A stretch of 64,000 nucleotides of DNA. Origin: Symbiodinium natans (Eukaryota > Sar > Dinophyceae > Suessiales > Symbiodiniaceae). Made by a program: the position numbers and the translations under genes. Of this stretch, positions 1 through 12,059 are shown one piece after another. The DNA is taken from the NCBI GenBank assembly GCA_905221605.1, contig CAJNDS010002574.1, positions 186,001 to 250,000 on the forward strand, in the 5' to 3' direction. The notes below the pieces were generated by a model that did not search any database, was not told the DNA's origin, and saw only the letters and a program-made list of their open reading frames with translations. Position 1 is the stretch's first letter. Each line of letters starts with the position of its first letter.

Positions 1-2470
1 ATTTTCGAATGACGGACTTATTCTCTGCTTTTCGAATAATAAACTTAAGAAACAAAGCACACAAAGAAGGTGTGGAATTGAGATTAATTTCTACTTCTCC
101 TCCGCTTCATAAATCGATGAGGCACAGGACATACCATCTGTTTGGAGAAGATTGAATATTCCAAACGTGGAATCTGTTTGGAGAGCGCGGCCACGGTGCA
201 GTTGACATGCGATACTACAGCAAGAGCAAGAGCAGTAGGCGCTGGCCGGCTGTTTCTTGTGCTCATTTTTGGAAGACAATAGTCTATACATATTTGCCCA
301 ATGTGTCGCCGAACATCAAGTCAAGCTCAATCGTGTACATGCGAATGTAAAGGTGTGAAGCTGTCGGAAGTTGCATAGTGCATGTCAATTTGTCCAGACT
401 ACGTGAGGGCATGGGAAAGCAGACAGAGATTTGTTGTTAGTTGCCGAACTTCCGAACAGATAGAAAGGAGTGAAGGATCATGGCTTTCATTGTTTAGATT
501 TGTGTACATGGTGCAAGTCGTATTGGCTGCAGGACATGATCCGGTCATGAGAACCCTTTACAAGAACGGTTGAAAGTGCATGACATGTGACTCGATGTGG
601 CACGTGTAGGATGTAGTGCAGGTGCTCGGGCGAGTGTGGTGCATGTACTGGAAAATCGAACCTCCCCCCGCAAAAGCTGTTTTCATTGCGATGCGTTGGA
701 AAAGGTCAATATCAACAAAGCCATGCGGGTCTGCTTAATTTGAGAAATGTCCATGATTTGGCAGATGCATCCGCTCGTCTCCTCGGCAGTTGCAGCGGCC
801 GCAGAAGCCGCCGAAAGAGCCATTCGGCAGCCGCCAACTTGTCATGCTCGCCCATAAAAAGTGAAGCCACGAGTCGAAATATTCCTCACGATGTTCAGAT
901 GCTTTGTGCATGTATGGATGTTTTTCAGGGACAACTTTTGCATTGCAAGAAATGAGCGCCTGGAACGTGTGATCCTGGAAGTTGAGCCCTTGAGGTTTTT
1001 GTCGCGTCGTCCTGTTGAACAGCTTCTGAACATGTGTTGAAATCCCGTCTCAGTGCTTGAATCCGCAAAGCCAGATGAACTCGCCAAGGCATGGCACGAG
1101 AGCTCACGGCCCGGCAGTTGACTGCACAGGTTCGACATGCCGGTGCCAAGGCGAGGGGGGCGGGCTTGAGATGTTTGAAGTTTGGGCAAGTCTCGGGTTA
1201 AGGCAAAGGTAAGTTGCGGGGAGGAAAAGCTTGCCAGAGATCTCGTTACTGACGAAAGTCGTCTGTTCATCGTTTTGCAGGAACTTGCCAAGCTCAGCTT
1301 TGAGCACGGCAACCGTATGGACCGTGCTTGGCCTCAGCAACCGAGATTGTCATGGCAGTACAACTTGGTGCGGCTTTGCATACTTGCCTTGCATCACAGC
1401 CATTTGCTTAATTGCCTTTCATCTGCTACTTTCCACACATCGCAGCAGAGGCATGCACCTGGTGGCATTACTCCACCGTTGTGGCGCCTTGAGGCTACCC
1501 CGGCCAGACGCCGAGGTGCCAATTGTGTCCCTGTTAGCGTCTTTGCGCTTAAGCTTGGGAAGGTGGAGCAGTTTTATGGTTTGAATTCTAGGTCGGTTTG
1601 TTTATGTGCTTGTTCTTCGCTGGAGTGTGCCCTGGTCCTATTCAATGGCAGAAGAAAGTTTGGGCTAAATCGTGTACATTGTGTGCAAAAGTTTCCCTTG
1701 ATGCAGCCAGTGGTCCCAGATAGTTACAGATTTCTAGCGATTGCTGTCAGCATGCAAGTCGTCACGAAACGCGCACAGAGCGATCAAAGTTCTACCAGCA
1801 AAAAAATCAGGGCACATGGTGGTCATCATCGGTTCTCATGGGCATGCAGCGAGTCTGTGAGCGTGCCTGCTGGGGGAGGGTGACCTCTAAAAAGGACCTA
1901 AACAGCGCGCCAAAGCGGCGACAATGCGGTCGGCGTATCAGGCCTCCGATGCAGCTCCGATAACACAGCGAGGCCAGAGGCAGACCTTAGCGGGCGCGAC
2001 AGCGATCACTTCCCTGATTATTTCTACAAACTTCTGAGATCCCCGGAATCCTACTCCTCTGTTGTGTGCTGGATGGAGGGCAGAGAGTGCAGCGAACATG
2101 TACGGATCGGGTGTGAGCTGCGAAACCTCAACTGTCGGGCCTTCACTTCTCAAGTTTAGCAGCCCCCCCGGCAACACTTTAGCTCTTTTTGTTTTTCTCT
2201 CCCGGCTTCATTACGAGGTACCGCCGTGGATACAAGCAGCACTTCGCAGGTCTGGGGATGGGTTCGATGTTGGGTTTGATTGTGGGTTTCCGTTTCTGTG
2301 GGTTCTCGTGGATGTCTGGGTCCTCTTCGCGATTTGGCAGGTCGCCGTTCAGCACGCGGCAGTATTGTCAGCCGCGATACGCTTCTTCTGCAAGATGTTG
2401 AAGATGCTCCAGCTCATGCCCCGCCGATGCTCCCCATATGCTCCGCCCCACCTAAAGTAACTTTTTACAG
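1..2470. other. No supported gene
   Basis: Mixed-composition DNA with only short, mutually contradictory open frames on both strands. None shows a recognisable domain. A plus-strand frame of about 230 codons (1182-1883) is open but resembles no family; its one suggestive spot is a TTTGCAG acceptor at 1280 followed by ELAKLSFEHGNRMD. That is too little to call an exon. Confidence 0.5.
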
Positions 2471-2527
2471 GCTCTCTCCTCCAACCTCGGCACGCGAGGC
2501 GGCCAGTATGCTGTGGGCTTTAGCAAG
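2471..2527 (+). CDS. Candidate exon of an OPR-like repeat protein
   Basis: A pyrimidine-rich acceptor (CTTTTTACAG) precedes a frame that reads LSPPTSAREAASMLWALAR and then meets a possible GC donor (AAG|GCCGG) before a stop. The stretch ASMLWALAR matches the second helix of octotricopeptide-like (OPR, RAP-associated) repeats. Such repeats in algae and dinoflagellates bind organelle RNA. The segment is short and could be chance, but four further plus-strand pieces with the same repeat signature lie within the next 6 kb. Treated as part of one dispersed gene; exact borders are inferred. Confidence 0.3.
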
Positions 2528-3865
2528 GCCGGGGTGGGGATGAGGAAACTGCACGTCGTGAGGCCGGCAGGTGTTGAGCTGTTAAGCTAAGCTGTGTGAA
2601 GGTCAGTGAAGGTTGTGTCAAGAGATCCACGTGTTTCACCGATAAAAACACTTGCCAGAAGAATGCCGGATGATGTACAACATGCAAGGCGTGGAAGCAT
2701 CTTTTTGCAGAAGCTGCAGCTGCAACGCTGTACTACAGTGAACGAGCCACACTAGAAGTCATCGGAATCAACAGTGGCAGCTGCAACAGTCAAAAGCTCT
2801 GGCAAGCTTAAAAAACTTCAAGTTGAGGTCGCAGCTTCCGGCCAGGGTGCCCAGTGCCGCCCGGTTGGCAGCTCACTCCCGCGAGGTGCTTGGGTCGAGA
2901 ATGGTCGAGGGTGATCGAAGATTCGGTGGTCGTTGTTTTGATTTTTTTTGTGGTCACGTTCAGGGCATGGTCAGCGAACAAGGCAAATCTAGAGCTACCT
3001 GACGGCACTTCTCATCACAAGGCTCTGGTAGCCATACACATGTGTTACCATGCTGGCCAACGTTGCAAAACAGAGTTCCAGCATGATGCATGAAGCAAGA
3101 GCAAAATCCAACACACATCACAGCCAAACAACACCAGAAAACCACCATTGCAGACGGAGTTCAAGACGAGTTTCTTGTCGGGAGAATGCTGTCTTTCAAT
3201 TCTGGATCTGTTTTTTGGTTTTGATTTTGAGGGAATTCCTTCCAGTCGTTTTTGTGTTGTGGTGCTGTTTGTTTGGTGTTGGTTTTGAGGGTATCCCGTC
3301 TTTTGTTTTATGAGGGTCCGGCTACAATTGGATTCTTTTGTATTGTGTCGAACAATAAACTTCAGTATCAGAATGCATGCAGGCGCCAGGCCGGGTTGCA
3401 GCGGAGTTTCTGGCAGCACAGGGCGAGTTTACATGGCGGGGTACCAATTACAATGCTAATTCTAAGTTCAACGCTTAAATACGTATATGGATATGTTTAC
3501 ATACTCTGTGCGTGCTGGATATTGCAGAGGTGTGCCTCTGGAAGGGAAGCTTTGGACTTTGTGTTTGCACAGCCTGCCCTAATTCCCGCTGCCATGGAAA
3601 GGCGCGCGCGCGTGCGCGCGTAGGGCAAACATCTCGACTATACATTTAGATGCAGCGCCTTCAGCGCAACGAAGAAGTTTACGCTTGTGCACTGGCGAGC
3701 CCTGAGTCAGAAAGATGCCGGTGACACGCTGGAGGCCTTGCCGCAGCTGCTCCCCGAAGCCAATGCTCAGGCCGGGCCGGTGAATTCGGAGCTCCTCTGA
3801 CCATCGAGATGCTCCTTGTTTTTTGTTTGTTTGTCTTCTTTCAAGCCCGGAGCAGCCCGAAACAG
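2528..3865. other. Probable intron or intergenic DNA
   Basis: No domain is recognised. A plus-strand frame at about 3654-3800 is open (LVHWRALSQKDAGDTLEAL and onward to a stop) and could be an exon of the OPR-like gene, but its borders are unclear. A CGCGCGTGCGCGCG patch at about 3602-3618 is a short alternating purine-pyrimidine run. Confidence 0.35.
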
Positions 3866-3945
3866 ATTTTGGCGCAGCATGGCGCAGGAGCTGTCGAATG
3901 TGGCCTGGGCTCTTGCGACGCTGACGTGCCTCCGCTTCATGGGCT
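3866..3945 (+). CDS. Exon of an OPR-like repeat protein
   Basis: After the acceptor CCGAAACAG at 3865 the frame reads FWRSMAQELSNVAWALATL and continues TCLRFM before a stop. QELSNVAWALATL is the classic helix-turn-helix core of octotricopeptide-like repeats found in RAP-domain and related organelle RNA-binding proteins. It is the clearest single repeat in this locus. The exon probably ends at a GC donor inside ATGG|GCTAT. Repeats of this kind are encoded one per small exon here, so the whole protein cannot be assembled from the window alone. Function is inferred only from the repeat family: sequence-specific RNA binding, usually in plastid or mitochondrion. Confidence 0.5.
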
Positions 3946-4109
3946 ATACCCCACCCTACTAGCCTTGAGCTACCCTTGAACTTCCTTGAGCCGGTCTTGA
4001 GTCACACCTTACTCAGGCAACCGCAACCCAGCGAGGCGGGGACTCTGCCAAGCAGGGAGCCAGAGTGGAGCCGGGGAGCTAAAAGCCGGACATGAGCCAG
4101 ACACGTGTT

Positions 4110-4124
4110 CCCCCCCCCCCCCCC
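4110..4124. repeat. Poly-C tract (15 C)
   Basis: A run of 15 consecutive C bases within otherwise unremarkable intronic or intergenic DNA. Homopolymer length may be affected by sequencing error. Confidence 0.8.
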
Positions 4125-4518
4125 TTTGCAACCTCTTAGACCTGTCAGGCTCCCTTGCCCCCCAAGGCAGCGACTCTGTGGCCGCAAGCTCAAGCGCTGA
4201 GGGATCGAAGAAGACCGATGAGGGATCGGAGAAGACCGCTTTGAGGCTTCTTTGAGGCTTGGAGGAGGGGTTGAGGAGTGTTCAAGACGATTTTCTTTGG
4301 AAAGAGATTTGACAACTCAGGGCGAGGCTGGGGCAGTGCTGCGCAGCCCGGGCCGAGGAGATGACGAGTGCGCCGCTCTTTAAGGGCTCCAGTCTGCTGT
4401 TCGCCTGTTGGATGGGCTTGTATTGGAGGGAGGTGACAGTGTCCCCCAAGTTCTTTTCTCGAAACAAATTTCAAAGTGCAAAGTCTTTTTGTGCCTTTGT
4501 GCCTGTGGTGTTTTCGAG

Positions 4519-4590
4519 GCCAGCACTTGGCCAACGTGTCCTGGGCCCACGGCACGCTGCGCCTGGCCAGCCAGGCGCTTCTTCTGGAGT
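4519..4590 (+). CDS. Exon of an OPR-like repeat protein
   Basis: Following TTTTCGAG at 4518 the plus frame reads GQHLANVSWAHGTLRLASQA and ends at a TGA just after LLLE. The pattern 'q-LANVSWA-gtL' is an OPR-like repeat helix pair. The donor is not obvious; a GA donor (CTG|GAGTGA) would fit the pattern seen at 5183. Same strand and similar spacing to the exons at 3866 and 5147, so probably the same transcript. Confidence 0.4.
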
Positions 4591-5146
4591 GACAATGAGT
4601 GACAGTGACGTAAGTGACGTAGCAGCAGCTATGCAGTTCGTGGTCACTGTACACATTGCTGGCCTAATTCATTCTTTTTTTTCAGAACAGCATAGGTTGC
4701 CTTTGACCCTGCATCCACGTTGCGACGAATCAATGAACAGCAAGAGAGCAGGCATGAGGGGCAGATAGGGGCAGGTTGAATGGGTGACGAGGTGACCTCG
4801 TTTTTGGCAGGCATGAGTTGGGGCACATGGCAGCATAACTTCGTACCATGTGGAGACGCACTCGTCACTTGATGCCCCACCTAGCAAGGCCCAAAGGCCC
4901 AGAGTTCATGGCCACTGAGACGGTTCTGTGATGACAGAGTGACACAAGCTCTCAATTCATTCCACGAGTGTAGAAATCGGCAGTTTGGAAGAGGATCCTA
5001 GCATCACTGCTGACAGCCCCTGAGTGCAAACGGGCACCACTGGGCAGGCAGGAGAGTCAGCATGCTTCCCCCAAAGCAAACTCCCTGCCCATCCAAGCCT
5101 CGTGCTTGTTCTGCCAAGTTGATGCCCAAAGTTACCCAGTCATCAG

Positions 5147-5183
5147 GTCTGGTTTGCCGCCGTGTCGCAGCGCATCCTGGCAG
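5147..5183 (+). CDS. Exon of an OPR-like repeat protein (GA donor)
   Basis: The frame starting after ATCAG (or the upstream ACCCAG at 5139) reads VWFAAVSQRILAG. It joins in frame to the exon at 5268 only if the intron starts with GA (GGCAG|GAGGC) and ends at AACAG|GAGCA, leaving CAGGAG at both ends. Joined, FAAVSQRILAG is followed by APVHRWEPRHVANLLWG, which is the expected order for an OPR-like repeat: a 'lf-aav-qril' helix, then '-p-hvanllWglar'. This consistency is the main support for the exon and for noncanonical splicing. Confidence 0.5.
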
Positions 5184-5267
5184 GAGGCTCCTCGTTGACT
5201 AGTTGACCCCAACTTCCCCCCCCCATTTGTTGAAAATCGAACCCTAATCTCAACGTCACCCAAACAG

Positions 5268-5375
5268 GAGCACCCGTGCACCGCTGGGAGCCGCGCCATG
5301 TTGCCAACCTGCTTTGGGGCTTGGCGAGGCGCGGAACGCGTGCACTCCGAAAGGCTCTCACTGATTTGGGACCAG
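5268..5375 (+). CDS. Exon of an OPR-like repeat protein
   Basis: The best-bounded exon of this locus. It is 108 nt, with acceptor CCCAAACAG at 5267 and donor CCAG|GTCACG at 5375. The frame reads HRWEPRHVANLLWGLARRGT and then RALRKALTDLGP. HVANLLWGLARRG is a textbook OPR-like helix. The exon keeps frame with the upstream 5147-5183 piece through a GA-AG intron of 84 nt (5184-5267). Expected role is RNA binding in an organelle, by family only. Confidence 0.55.
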
Positions 5376-7100
5376 GTCACGCATGTTCGTTACATACTTA
5401 TGACCTTTTAAGGGCCTCCTCTGCTGGTTGTCATTGCTTAAACGATATGTTGTCTAGTGCAGCTAGTTTTTGTCATTTGCATGCCTGTTATGGTTTGCCT
5501 TGCCAACTTGCGGTGGTAGATTCAACCTCAGAGAGATCCAGCAGAGTCGACCACTCCCAATGTACGGGGCAGTACACGAAAACATGTAGTTTATATAATT
5601 GCTGCAAATTCTTTAAACCCCGGGCTCATCGAAAAAAGTACCAGATAAGCGTAGCAGCACAAGAACAGCGAAATGTTTGTAACATTCACATGATTTCGAT
5701 CATGGTTTTGGTTCTTTTCTTCTTGGCAAATATGAAGATAATGAGAAGAGACCAGAATGGCAGAAAGGATTTATGCATAGTAAAGGAAAGCATATATGCA
5801 AACGACGAGAGATTTAGCAGATAAGGGCGTTTATCCTTATGAGGATTTTGCTGATTGTGAACTATTTAAAGAAGCGTCACTACGGTGTCACTGCACCTAG
5901 CAGTGAAGACTTCTGCAACAAGTTAACAGACGAAGGGATTATACAGTCAGAGTACGATAGGGCAAGCAAGGCATGGGAGCATTTTAGGATCCAAAAACCT
6001 AACTGATGTTTTATTATCAGCCAACGTCTTTGAAGACTGTTCAAAGCAGATTCTGGTGTAGACCCGCTCATTATATAACACTACCGAATTGAGCTTGGGA
6101 TGCTACGCTACTTAAAACGGGCGTTGAATTAGGACTGATTCATGATGAAAATATCTGCAAGACGGTTGAAAACAGACTTTGTGGAGGGATGTGCCAGTGC
6201 TGCACAAGAAAGAGCGAAGCAAACACCCCCCCCATATGGGAGAACGACACAATGAAACAAAGGAAGCGTCAGATACTCGCAAAAGAGATGCGAACAACTC
6301 GCATGGTCTAGCAATCTGTCAGATATTCCCATACAAAGAAATTACAAGGTGCACACATGGACATGAAGGTTAACTGTTTGATGTTGCATTCTATATCCTA
6401 AAGGGATGCCCCAAATAATGAATGCAACAGCCGATGTTGCAAGCGTTGCACAGAAGGAAAATATACAAGGCATATAATCAGAACAAGGATGTTAAACATG
6501 AACAAACGTAAGTAACTGACTACGTTCCTGCATGCACCCCAAGCGGGTTGGACATGGCTCTTGTGATCAAGGCATCTGTCAGAGGCTGTTGGTGAGATGA
6601 GAAGTCCTAGTCAAGTCAGAACAGTAGCGCCGATAGATCCGAGCCTAAACTTAGAACCCTCCCCTTATGCTTCTGTGCCGTGCGCAGGGTGGGCTTGAAG
6701 TCCGAGGAACTTTTGGCCAAGTTGGAAGAAGAGCTCTGCGAGAGTGGAGGCATGTCACGTCTGTGATTTCGCGACGTCAATCTGCAGGGTTGATGTACTG
6801 TGATAGCCTTGTTTAAACCTCCCAGCTGTCAGCTGAGGCTTTGCCATGACCGAACCATGACTTAACGTTTTCCTGGCGCATCCAAGTGCCTGCGAATGGC
6901 CAGAGCATCCCCGCACGATGATTACGTCCGTGTAGGGTTGGTGCCATGGTCGATTTTGCAGAAAAGTGCCCGTCGTCACAGAACACGAAAACGGCCATCA
7001 GGCATGGAATGTTGCTAAAGTCCTGCGCTTGCCAGCAACATCGACAAGGCTTCTAAACTGCAGCTCTGTGCGCCAAAAAGCCTGGGTGGTGGTTTTGCAG
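5376..7100. other. No supported gene
   Basis: Intron-like or intergenic DNA, AT-richer between 5.4 and 6.5 kb. No coding segment or repeat array was recognised on either strand. Confidence 0.5.
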
Positions 7101-7200
7101 AGACTTGCCGCTGGCCAAAATCACCTTGGAGACTGTTCGCCACTTGGAAAGTGCTGCGCCGAACCTGCCAGCGAAAACTGACATTTCGTCCGGGCCTGAA
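7101..7200 (+). CDS. Weak exon-like frame
   Basis: After the acceptor GGTTTTGCAG at 7100 the frame reads RDLPLAKITLETVRHLESAA and then PNLPAKTDISSGPEGLG before a stop. Composition and amphipathic pattern look coding, and it sits between exons of the putative OPR-like gene on the same strand. No repeat core is visible, and the donor is not identified. Could be chance. Confidence 0.25.
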
Positions 7201-8591
7201 GGGTTGGGGTGCGGCATCCCGCCAGCTTGAAATGCTTAGTGAATTCTTATCCGAGCCGTGGCCTAGAGCATCCTGTAAGCACGAGGCCAGGGTAGGTGCC
7301 CAGGTAAGGCCATAGAGCCTTCGAAGAAGGTGTCAGTGAGGGTGTGATGGCCAATGTTCAAGACAAGTTTCAGCTCAGAGGGTCTTGATTTTCGATTTCT
7401 CAATTCTGGAAGGTTTTTTTCGTGTCTTGGAATGGCGCAGCTGTGTTGGGAAGGCGTGCTGTCCACCTTTGCCGGCCGTGACGTTGCTGCCATCCTTTGG
7501 GCTTATGCTTCTCTGGAGGCGGGGCTTTAGGCCGATTCTTGTTGCATTGCAGGTTGCAACAGACCCGTCTGCAGCGTGCAACTGTCCCTGGAGCAGTGTA
7601 GCCCGGGGAGATGGTGGACCCACACGAGAGCAGACGAGTCACCCCCTTGAAGAGCTTGGGAGAGAGAGAGAGAGAGATAAAGACAACAAAGTTCAAGGGG
7701 GAAGACCGCAACTACAGGGCGGGAAACCCACGCCCTTCAATCCATGCCTGAAATGCATGTTCGTGTCGTACCCCTCCAAGCAACCGAAAGGAAGTAACGC
7801 GGTGTTTTTGTTTGTTCAGTGTTGACACCTCGCTGTTCCTATGACTCACACCGACCTCAGACTGAACACTCAGGGCGTGCCAGAGGGTGAATTTCTTCTT
7901 TTCAGACCCAGCAGGAAGAAGAAGGAGAAGAAGAAGAAGAAGACCAAGGAAGAGAAAAAGGGAGGTTTTTTGTGGAGCTCTCGGAGGCAGCGCGGCCACG
8001 CCTCGTCGCCGCCGCCTGCGCGGAGGCGGCGAAGCCCGGGCGATTGCGAGGCGCGGGCTGCGATGAGAGGGTGCTTTGTGTGTTGCCTTTCTGGGCCGGT
8101 CATGGCGTGGTCCCTGCATGAGCCAAAATGCACCTCGTCCGTAGGCCAGCCCCTGTACGTCATGTTCCCAAGACACGTGCGACTCACATCCATGGTACCT
8201 GTGCATCCGCGTGCCCCTGGGCACCGCAGGGCTTTCCAAAAGCAATTATGCTGGGGGTAATGTGCGAGTGCTTGCGAGCGCATTACATCATATTCGGCAA
8301 CTTTACATATAGTAACTTTACAGCACCTTCACAAGGAACTGTATTTGTGAATTTCAGCTCTTCGGTGCCTTCCGAAAGTTGCAGGGTGCTACTTCTGCCT
8401 ACCTTTTACTCGATGCAAAAGAAGTGATGTCGGAGTGCTGGAGCCCCGAAGTGCCCTGCGAGGCTTTTCTGCACAAGATCTGCAGGTGGGCATGTCGATT
8501 GAGGTGACTTTCAGACGCCAGAAAATGACTGCTCCTCCTCCTCCTCCTTTTCACCAAATGCTTTTTTTGGCAGCACCTGGGTGTTTTGCAG
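7201..8591. other. No supported gene; simple-sequence tracts
   Basis: Contains the GA and GAA tracts and a CTC-triplet run at about 8535-8551 just ahead of the next exon. Open frames across the GAA tract on both strands are simple-sequence artefacts. Confidence 0.5.
7657..7678. repeat. (GA)n microsatellite
   Basis: About 10 GA units, followed by A-rich DNA. A second purine-rich simple tract (GAA/GAAG units) lies at about 7909-7965. Confidence 0.7.
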
Positions 8592-8651
8592 AACCTGGCC
8601 TGGGCGCTGGCCATCTTCCGCCGCGCCGGCGTGCGCCTCGGCGGAGCTCCG
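8592..8651 (+). CDS. Exon of an OPR-like repeat protein
   Basis: A strong acceptor (GGGTGTTTTGCAG) at 8591 is followed by NLAWALAIFRRAGVRLGGAP and then a stop. NLAWALAIFRRAG is the second half of an OPR-like repeat ('l-NlaWAlai-r-'), needing an upstream exon ending in the '-pq-ls' half. A GA donor inside GGCG|GAGCTC would fit. It is likely the last recognised exon of the plus-strand OPR-like locus (about 2.5-8.7 kb). Confidence 0.45.
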
Positions 8652-8659
8652 AAATAAGT

Positions 8660-11600
8660 GCTTCCCCGGATGGGAAGGGACACCCAACCGTGCATCCCGA
8701 ACTCCCCGCACTTTTCACCACTTAGCCTCTCTGTGTGTGTGTGTGTGCGTAAACTGCACGCATGGAATCTTTTGGGTTGTTTGGTGGTTTACAAATCACC
8801 AGACTCCTCAGGCCCCAGCCACATGTGCATCAAGCGCCAAGGTCGTACCAGACGCCAAAGATGCAACTCCAAGCGCCGTCCTTTGGGATTCGGCGTCCTC
8901 TGCGGTTCGAGGGCGGATTGGGGGACCAGTCTGGCAGGGTCAGGTTATTCTGATGCCATATGCGAACTTGGGGCAGCACAGTAGTCGCTCAGGCTGTTAT
9001 CAAGGGCCGAACTTTCCATTGTGACGTGAAATCTCTCGGCTGTGACCCAAGATTGCGCCGCCGCAGCCGTGTTACAATCTCAAGCCTAGAAGTCCCCAGT
9101 AGTACAACTTTCTTGTGAAGACCATGGATTTTGGCTACTGGGCGCTGGTTTTCAGATATATAAATAAGATTGCATTTCTTGTGCTGTTGGGGCCGTTAAG
9201 CCTTTCCGTACTCGGTCTTGGCTCCGGTTTGTGATTCAAGGGTTTGGGTACAAGATGGTAAATGCCTCTGGCATGTTTCGCACGTTGTGCGCCACTCGTT
9301 GCCAGTACTCTTCGCTACTTCTTTGCTTGATTCCCATAGCCTTCGAATAAGCTTGTGAACTGGTTCTTTGCTGAGCCGAGGACGCACGACTGCTGGATAC
9401 GTGGCCCCACCGCCAGGGCTCGAGCAGGTGCGAAACGCTGCGAAAATCTCAAAGGCAGTCGAATTCGAAAGAATTCTCGCGGGCCTCGCCCCGCCTACGA
9501 TGCCCCCGTTACAGCTCTCAAACCTGACAAGTAGACATGTACCGTTCCAATATGTGTACGCATGATGATTTGCCAGGACTTCTGTCTGCAAGTTTGGAGC
9601 GAATGCTTGGATCGTTGGATTGCATGACTGCAAGCTGCCATCAGCGCAGTTGCAGGTGTCTCAGCCAAAACCGCGAGTTGAGGGCAGTCAGGACAGGGTC
9701 GGCAAAATGACCCTGCAGAGGGAGAAGAGGGTTTTGAAGCAAGGGCAGGGCCGAGTCGTGCCCGCCCCTTGTGATCTCTTTTCGCTTTGTCAATGAATGT
9801 TTTGACGGCAGGATGCTCAGCTCATGGCCAAGGCACGACTTCCATTGCCGAACCTTGAGTGACTTGAGTGATGTGTGATGCGGTGCAGTTGCCTCATGAC
9901 AGTCTTAGCCCCAGCCATCTCAAGCCGTTTCCCAAAGTCAAGAGCGCCATCACGTCAAGGCACTCACCGACCTCTACGGACGACTCCCCACTGCGGATGT
10001 GGAGCCGTTGGCTGCACATGGGTTCTACTGAGGAATTCAGAGGTTTGTTCCTCTAGGAGGAGCGAAGTGGATGCAACAAAGCCACGTTAATGGAGCCAGG
10101 GCCATGAACAGCCGGATTCGAGGCCGTTCGAACCCCTTCTGACCCTCTTAGCCAACGAAGACGACGCCCAGGCGCGCATGACCCAAATCCTCACAAGTCT
10201 GGCACCTGGCGGAGGCAAGCCCTGCTTTAGGGGGAGATGGGTGTAGTAACGGGGAAATGTCGAGGAGGGGAAGCATCCTGTAGTTGTGTCTAGGTCTAGA
10301 GGAAGGTGCCCGGATTACAAAGAAGCAAGAAAGGAGCAAAAAGAACAAACGAAAAACAGCGCCGAGAGCCGCCCTCAGGACACTCTGAGTCGCTCTGAGT
10401 GACTCGGGAAGATACTTGTGTTTGAGGCATTGCCCCTGCCGGAAAGCCCAGAAAGAACAGAGGGCCCAAAAGCCCCCCCCCCCCAACCGAAGCATTCCCC
10501 TGCACTCCAGGCAAGCTCAGCGCGTCGGATCACACCATGCTGGCACAGGCCATTCGCCACGGCCTTGGCATTGCAAGTGAGTGCAAGTGAGTGGCTTGAT
10601 GACCAAGACCGACTTGGCTGGTTGAAGAGCAAAGCGGCAGTCAACCAGTTCTCAAGAACTCCACCGCGGGGCTGGAAGGGCAACTCCCCCATGGCTGCAT
10701 GGAGGAGAACTCCAGGCACGAAGCCCTCAAGTGCCATCAAACCTGCGATTCCGTCTCCGGGCGCCAACCCAGTTCACCAGGCAAAAGCTTTTGAGAGCTT
10801 CTGTTGGTGGATACCGATACCCGCATGGAAGTCTTGAAAGAAATGCCGCCACCCAGCGCCCGACAAGCCAACCCAACAAACCCTCTGCTGCCAGGAGCAT
10901 GTTTCTTGTAACAGGGATCGATGGTTTTGTGGAATATCTTAAGTGTTAATGTATAGAAGCGAAACATTTGCACTCACAGAGTGCGTAGAGGCATAGAGGT
11001 CCTAACACCACATCGGAACTTAAAAAAGTGCAAATGCAAGTTCGCCCAGGTCAACTGGAAGTCGAAGTTGCCACAAGCGCACAAACCTCAGCTTCCTTCG
11101 GCGGCGAGCAACCATAAGAAGCTGCTGAAGCTGCGCCAGGTGTAGTCGGCCCAGCAGAAGCATTTTGCGCTGTCAGGTGCAGAAGCTGTCGAGATCAAGC
11201 CCGTTCCAACACGCGTCCGAGATCGTGTCCTTTTCAGAGCACCTTTTGTTTTGTGCCGGGTGGAAATAAGCAGGAAGCTGCTACACATCTCTTCGCGAGT
11301 ATTTCTGACAAGCAAGGAGACTTTCCACTCTTTGAGCACAACGCCTAGTGCCTCACCCCAGGTGGGGGGCATGAGCTGTTAAGAGGCTGACACACTTTCA
11401 GCACCATGTCGTGGAGATGTCGGTGAGGAACTTTGCAAGTCACGGAACCTGCTCAGAGCATTTGTCGAGCGTTCGATATTCAGAGCGAGGGCTGGACGTT
11501 TTCCCCCACCAGCACCTGCAGTTTGCAAACTGGCAGATGCGTCAGTGACGTGTCAGTTGGATGTTCCGATCTGTTCCGCTTCCGAACTGGCAGGGCAACA

Positions 11601-11860
11601 CCCCCTGCGACTCTTCGGAGGAGGAGGGTTCTCCAGGCAGCTCAGGGGGAAATTCAGGAGCGGTCATCAGCGCTTGAGCTGAGACTCCAAAGGCTCAATG
11701 TCAAGGCTCGTAAGGGCAAACAGAATCACTGCCCCCCCCCTTCTCCCCCCCTCAGCCTCAAAAAACCCCCTCCCTCACAGGCCTCAGATCCATTGCATCC
11801 CCCAGAGCCATCCCCCCAAGCTCTCACAACAAAAAGCCATTTCTTAAGCCTTTGGGGAGA
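8660..11860. other. No confidently supported gene
   Basis: Nothing recognisable on either strand. Two plus-strand frames are open for about 140 codons (10418-10837 and 11433-11876). The second contains an amphipathic stretch (VLQAAQGEIQERSSALELRL) at about 11625-11695 that could be a coding exon, without other support. Confidence 0.4.
8731..8748. repeat. (TG)n microsatellite
   Basis: Short GT-alternating run immediately downstream of the 8592 exon. Confidence 0.7.
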
Positions 11861-11861
11861 A

Positions 11862-12042
11862 CAAGTCCACCTCTGAGCCCCCTCTGGGAGCCCTCTCTGA
11901 GAGATTTCTCTGAAGAGACTCTGACTGAGACGCCTTTTCATGAGAAACTCAGTGAGACCCCCAAGTTGCAGGTCCTCTCAGGCTCTCAGAGAGGACCTCT
12001 GTTGAGAGACCTCTGTACCTCTGTGAGATTTCCAAGCTAAGA
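11862..12042. repeat. Degenerate CTCTGAGAGA-type repeat
   Basis: Imperfect copies of CTCTGAGAGA/CTCTGTGAGA are scattered through 180 bp (for example ccctctctgagagatttctc and gctctcagagaggacctctg), giving short inverted repeats. Similar wording recurs near 19370-19490. Confidence 0.45.
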
Positions 12043-12059
12043 CTCCTGAAGACTCCTAA

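Noticed and set aside
1182-1883. 233-codon plus-strand open frame
   Set aside because: No domain, no coding-like composition over most of its length, and overlapping equally plausible frames. Only the ELAKLSFEHGN stretch after a TTTGCAG acceptor looked exon-like.
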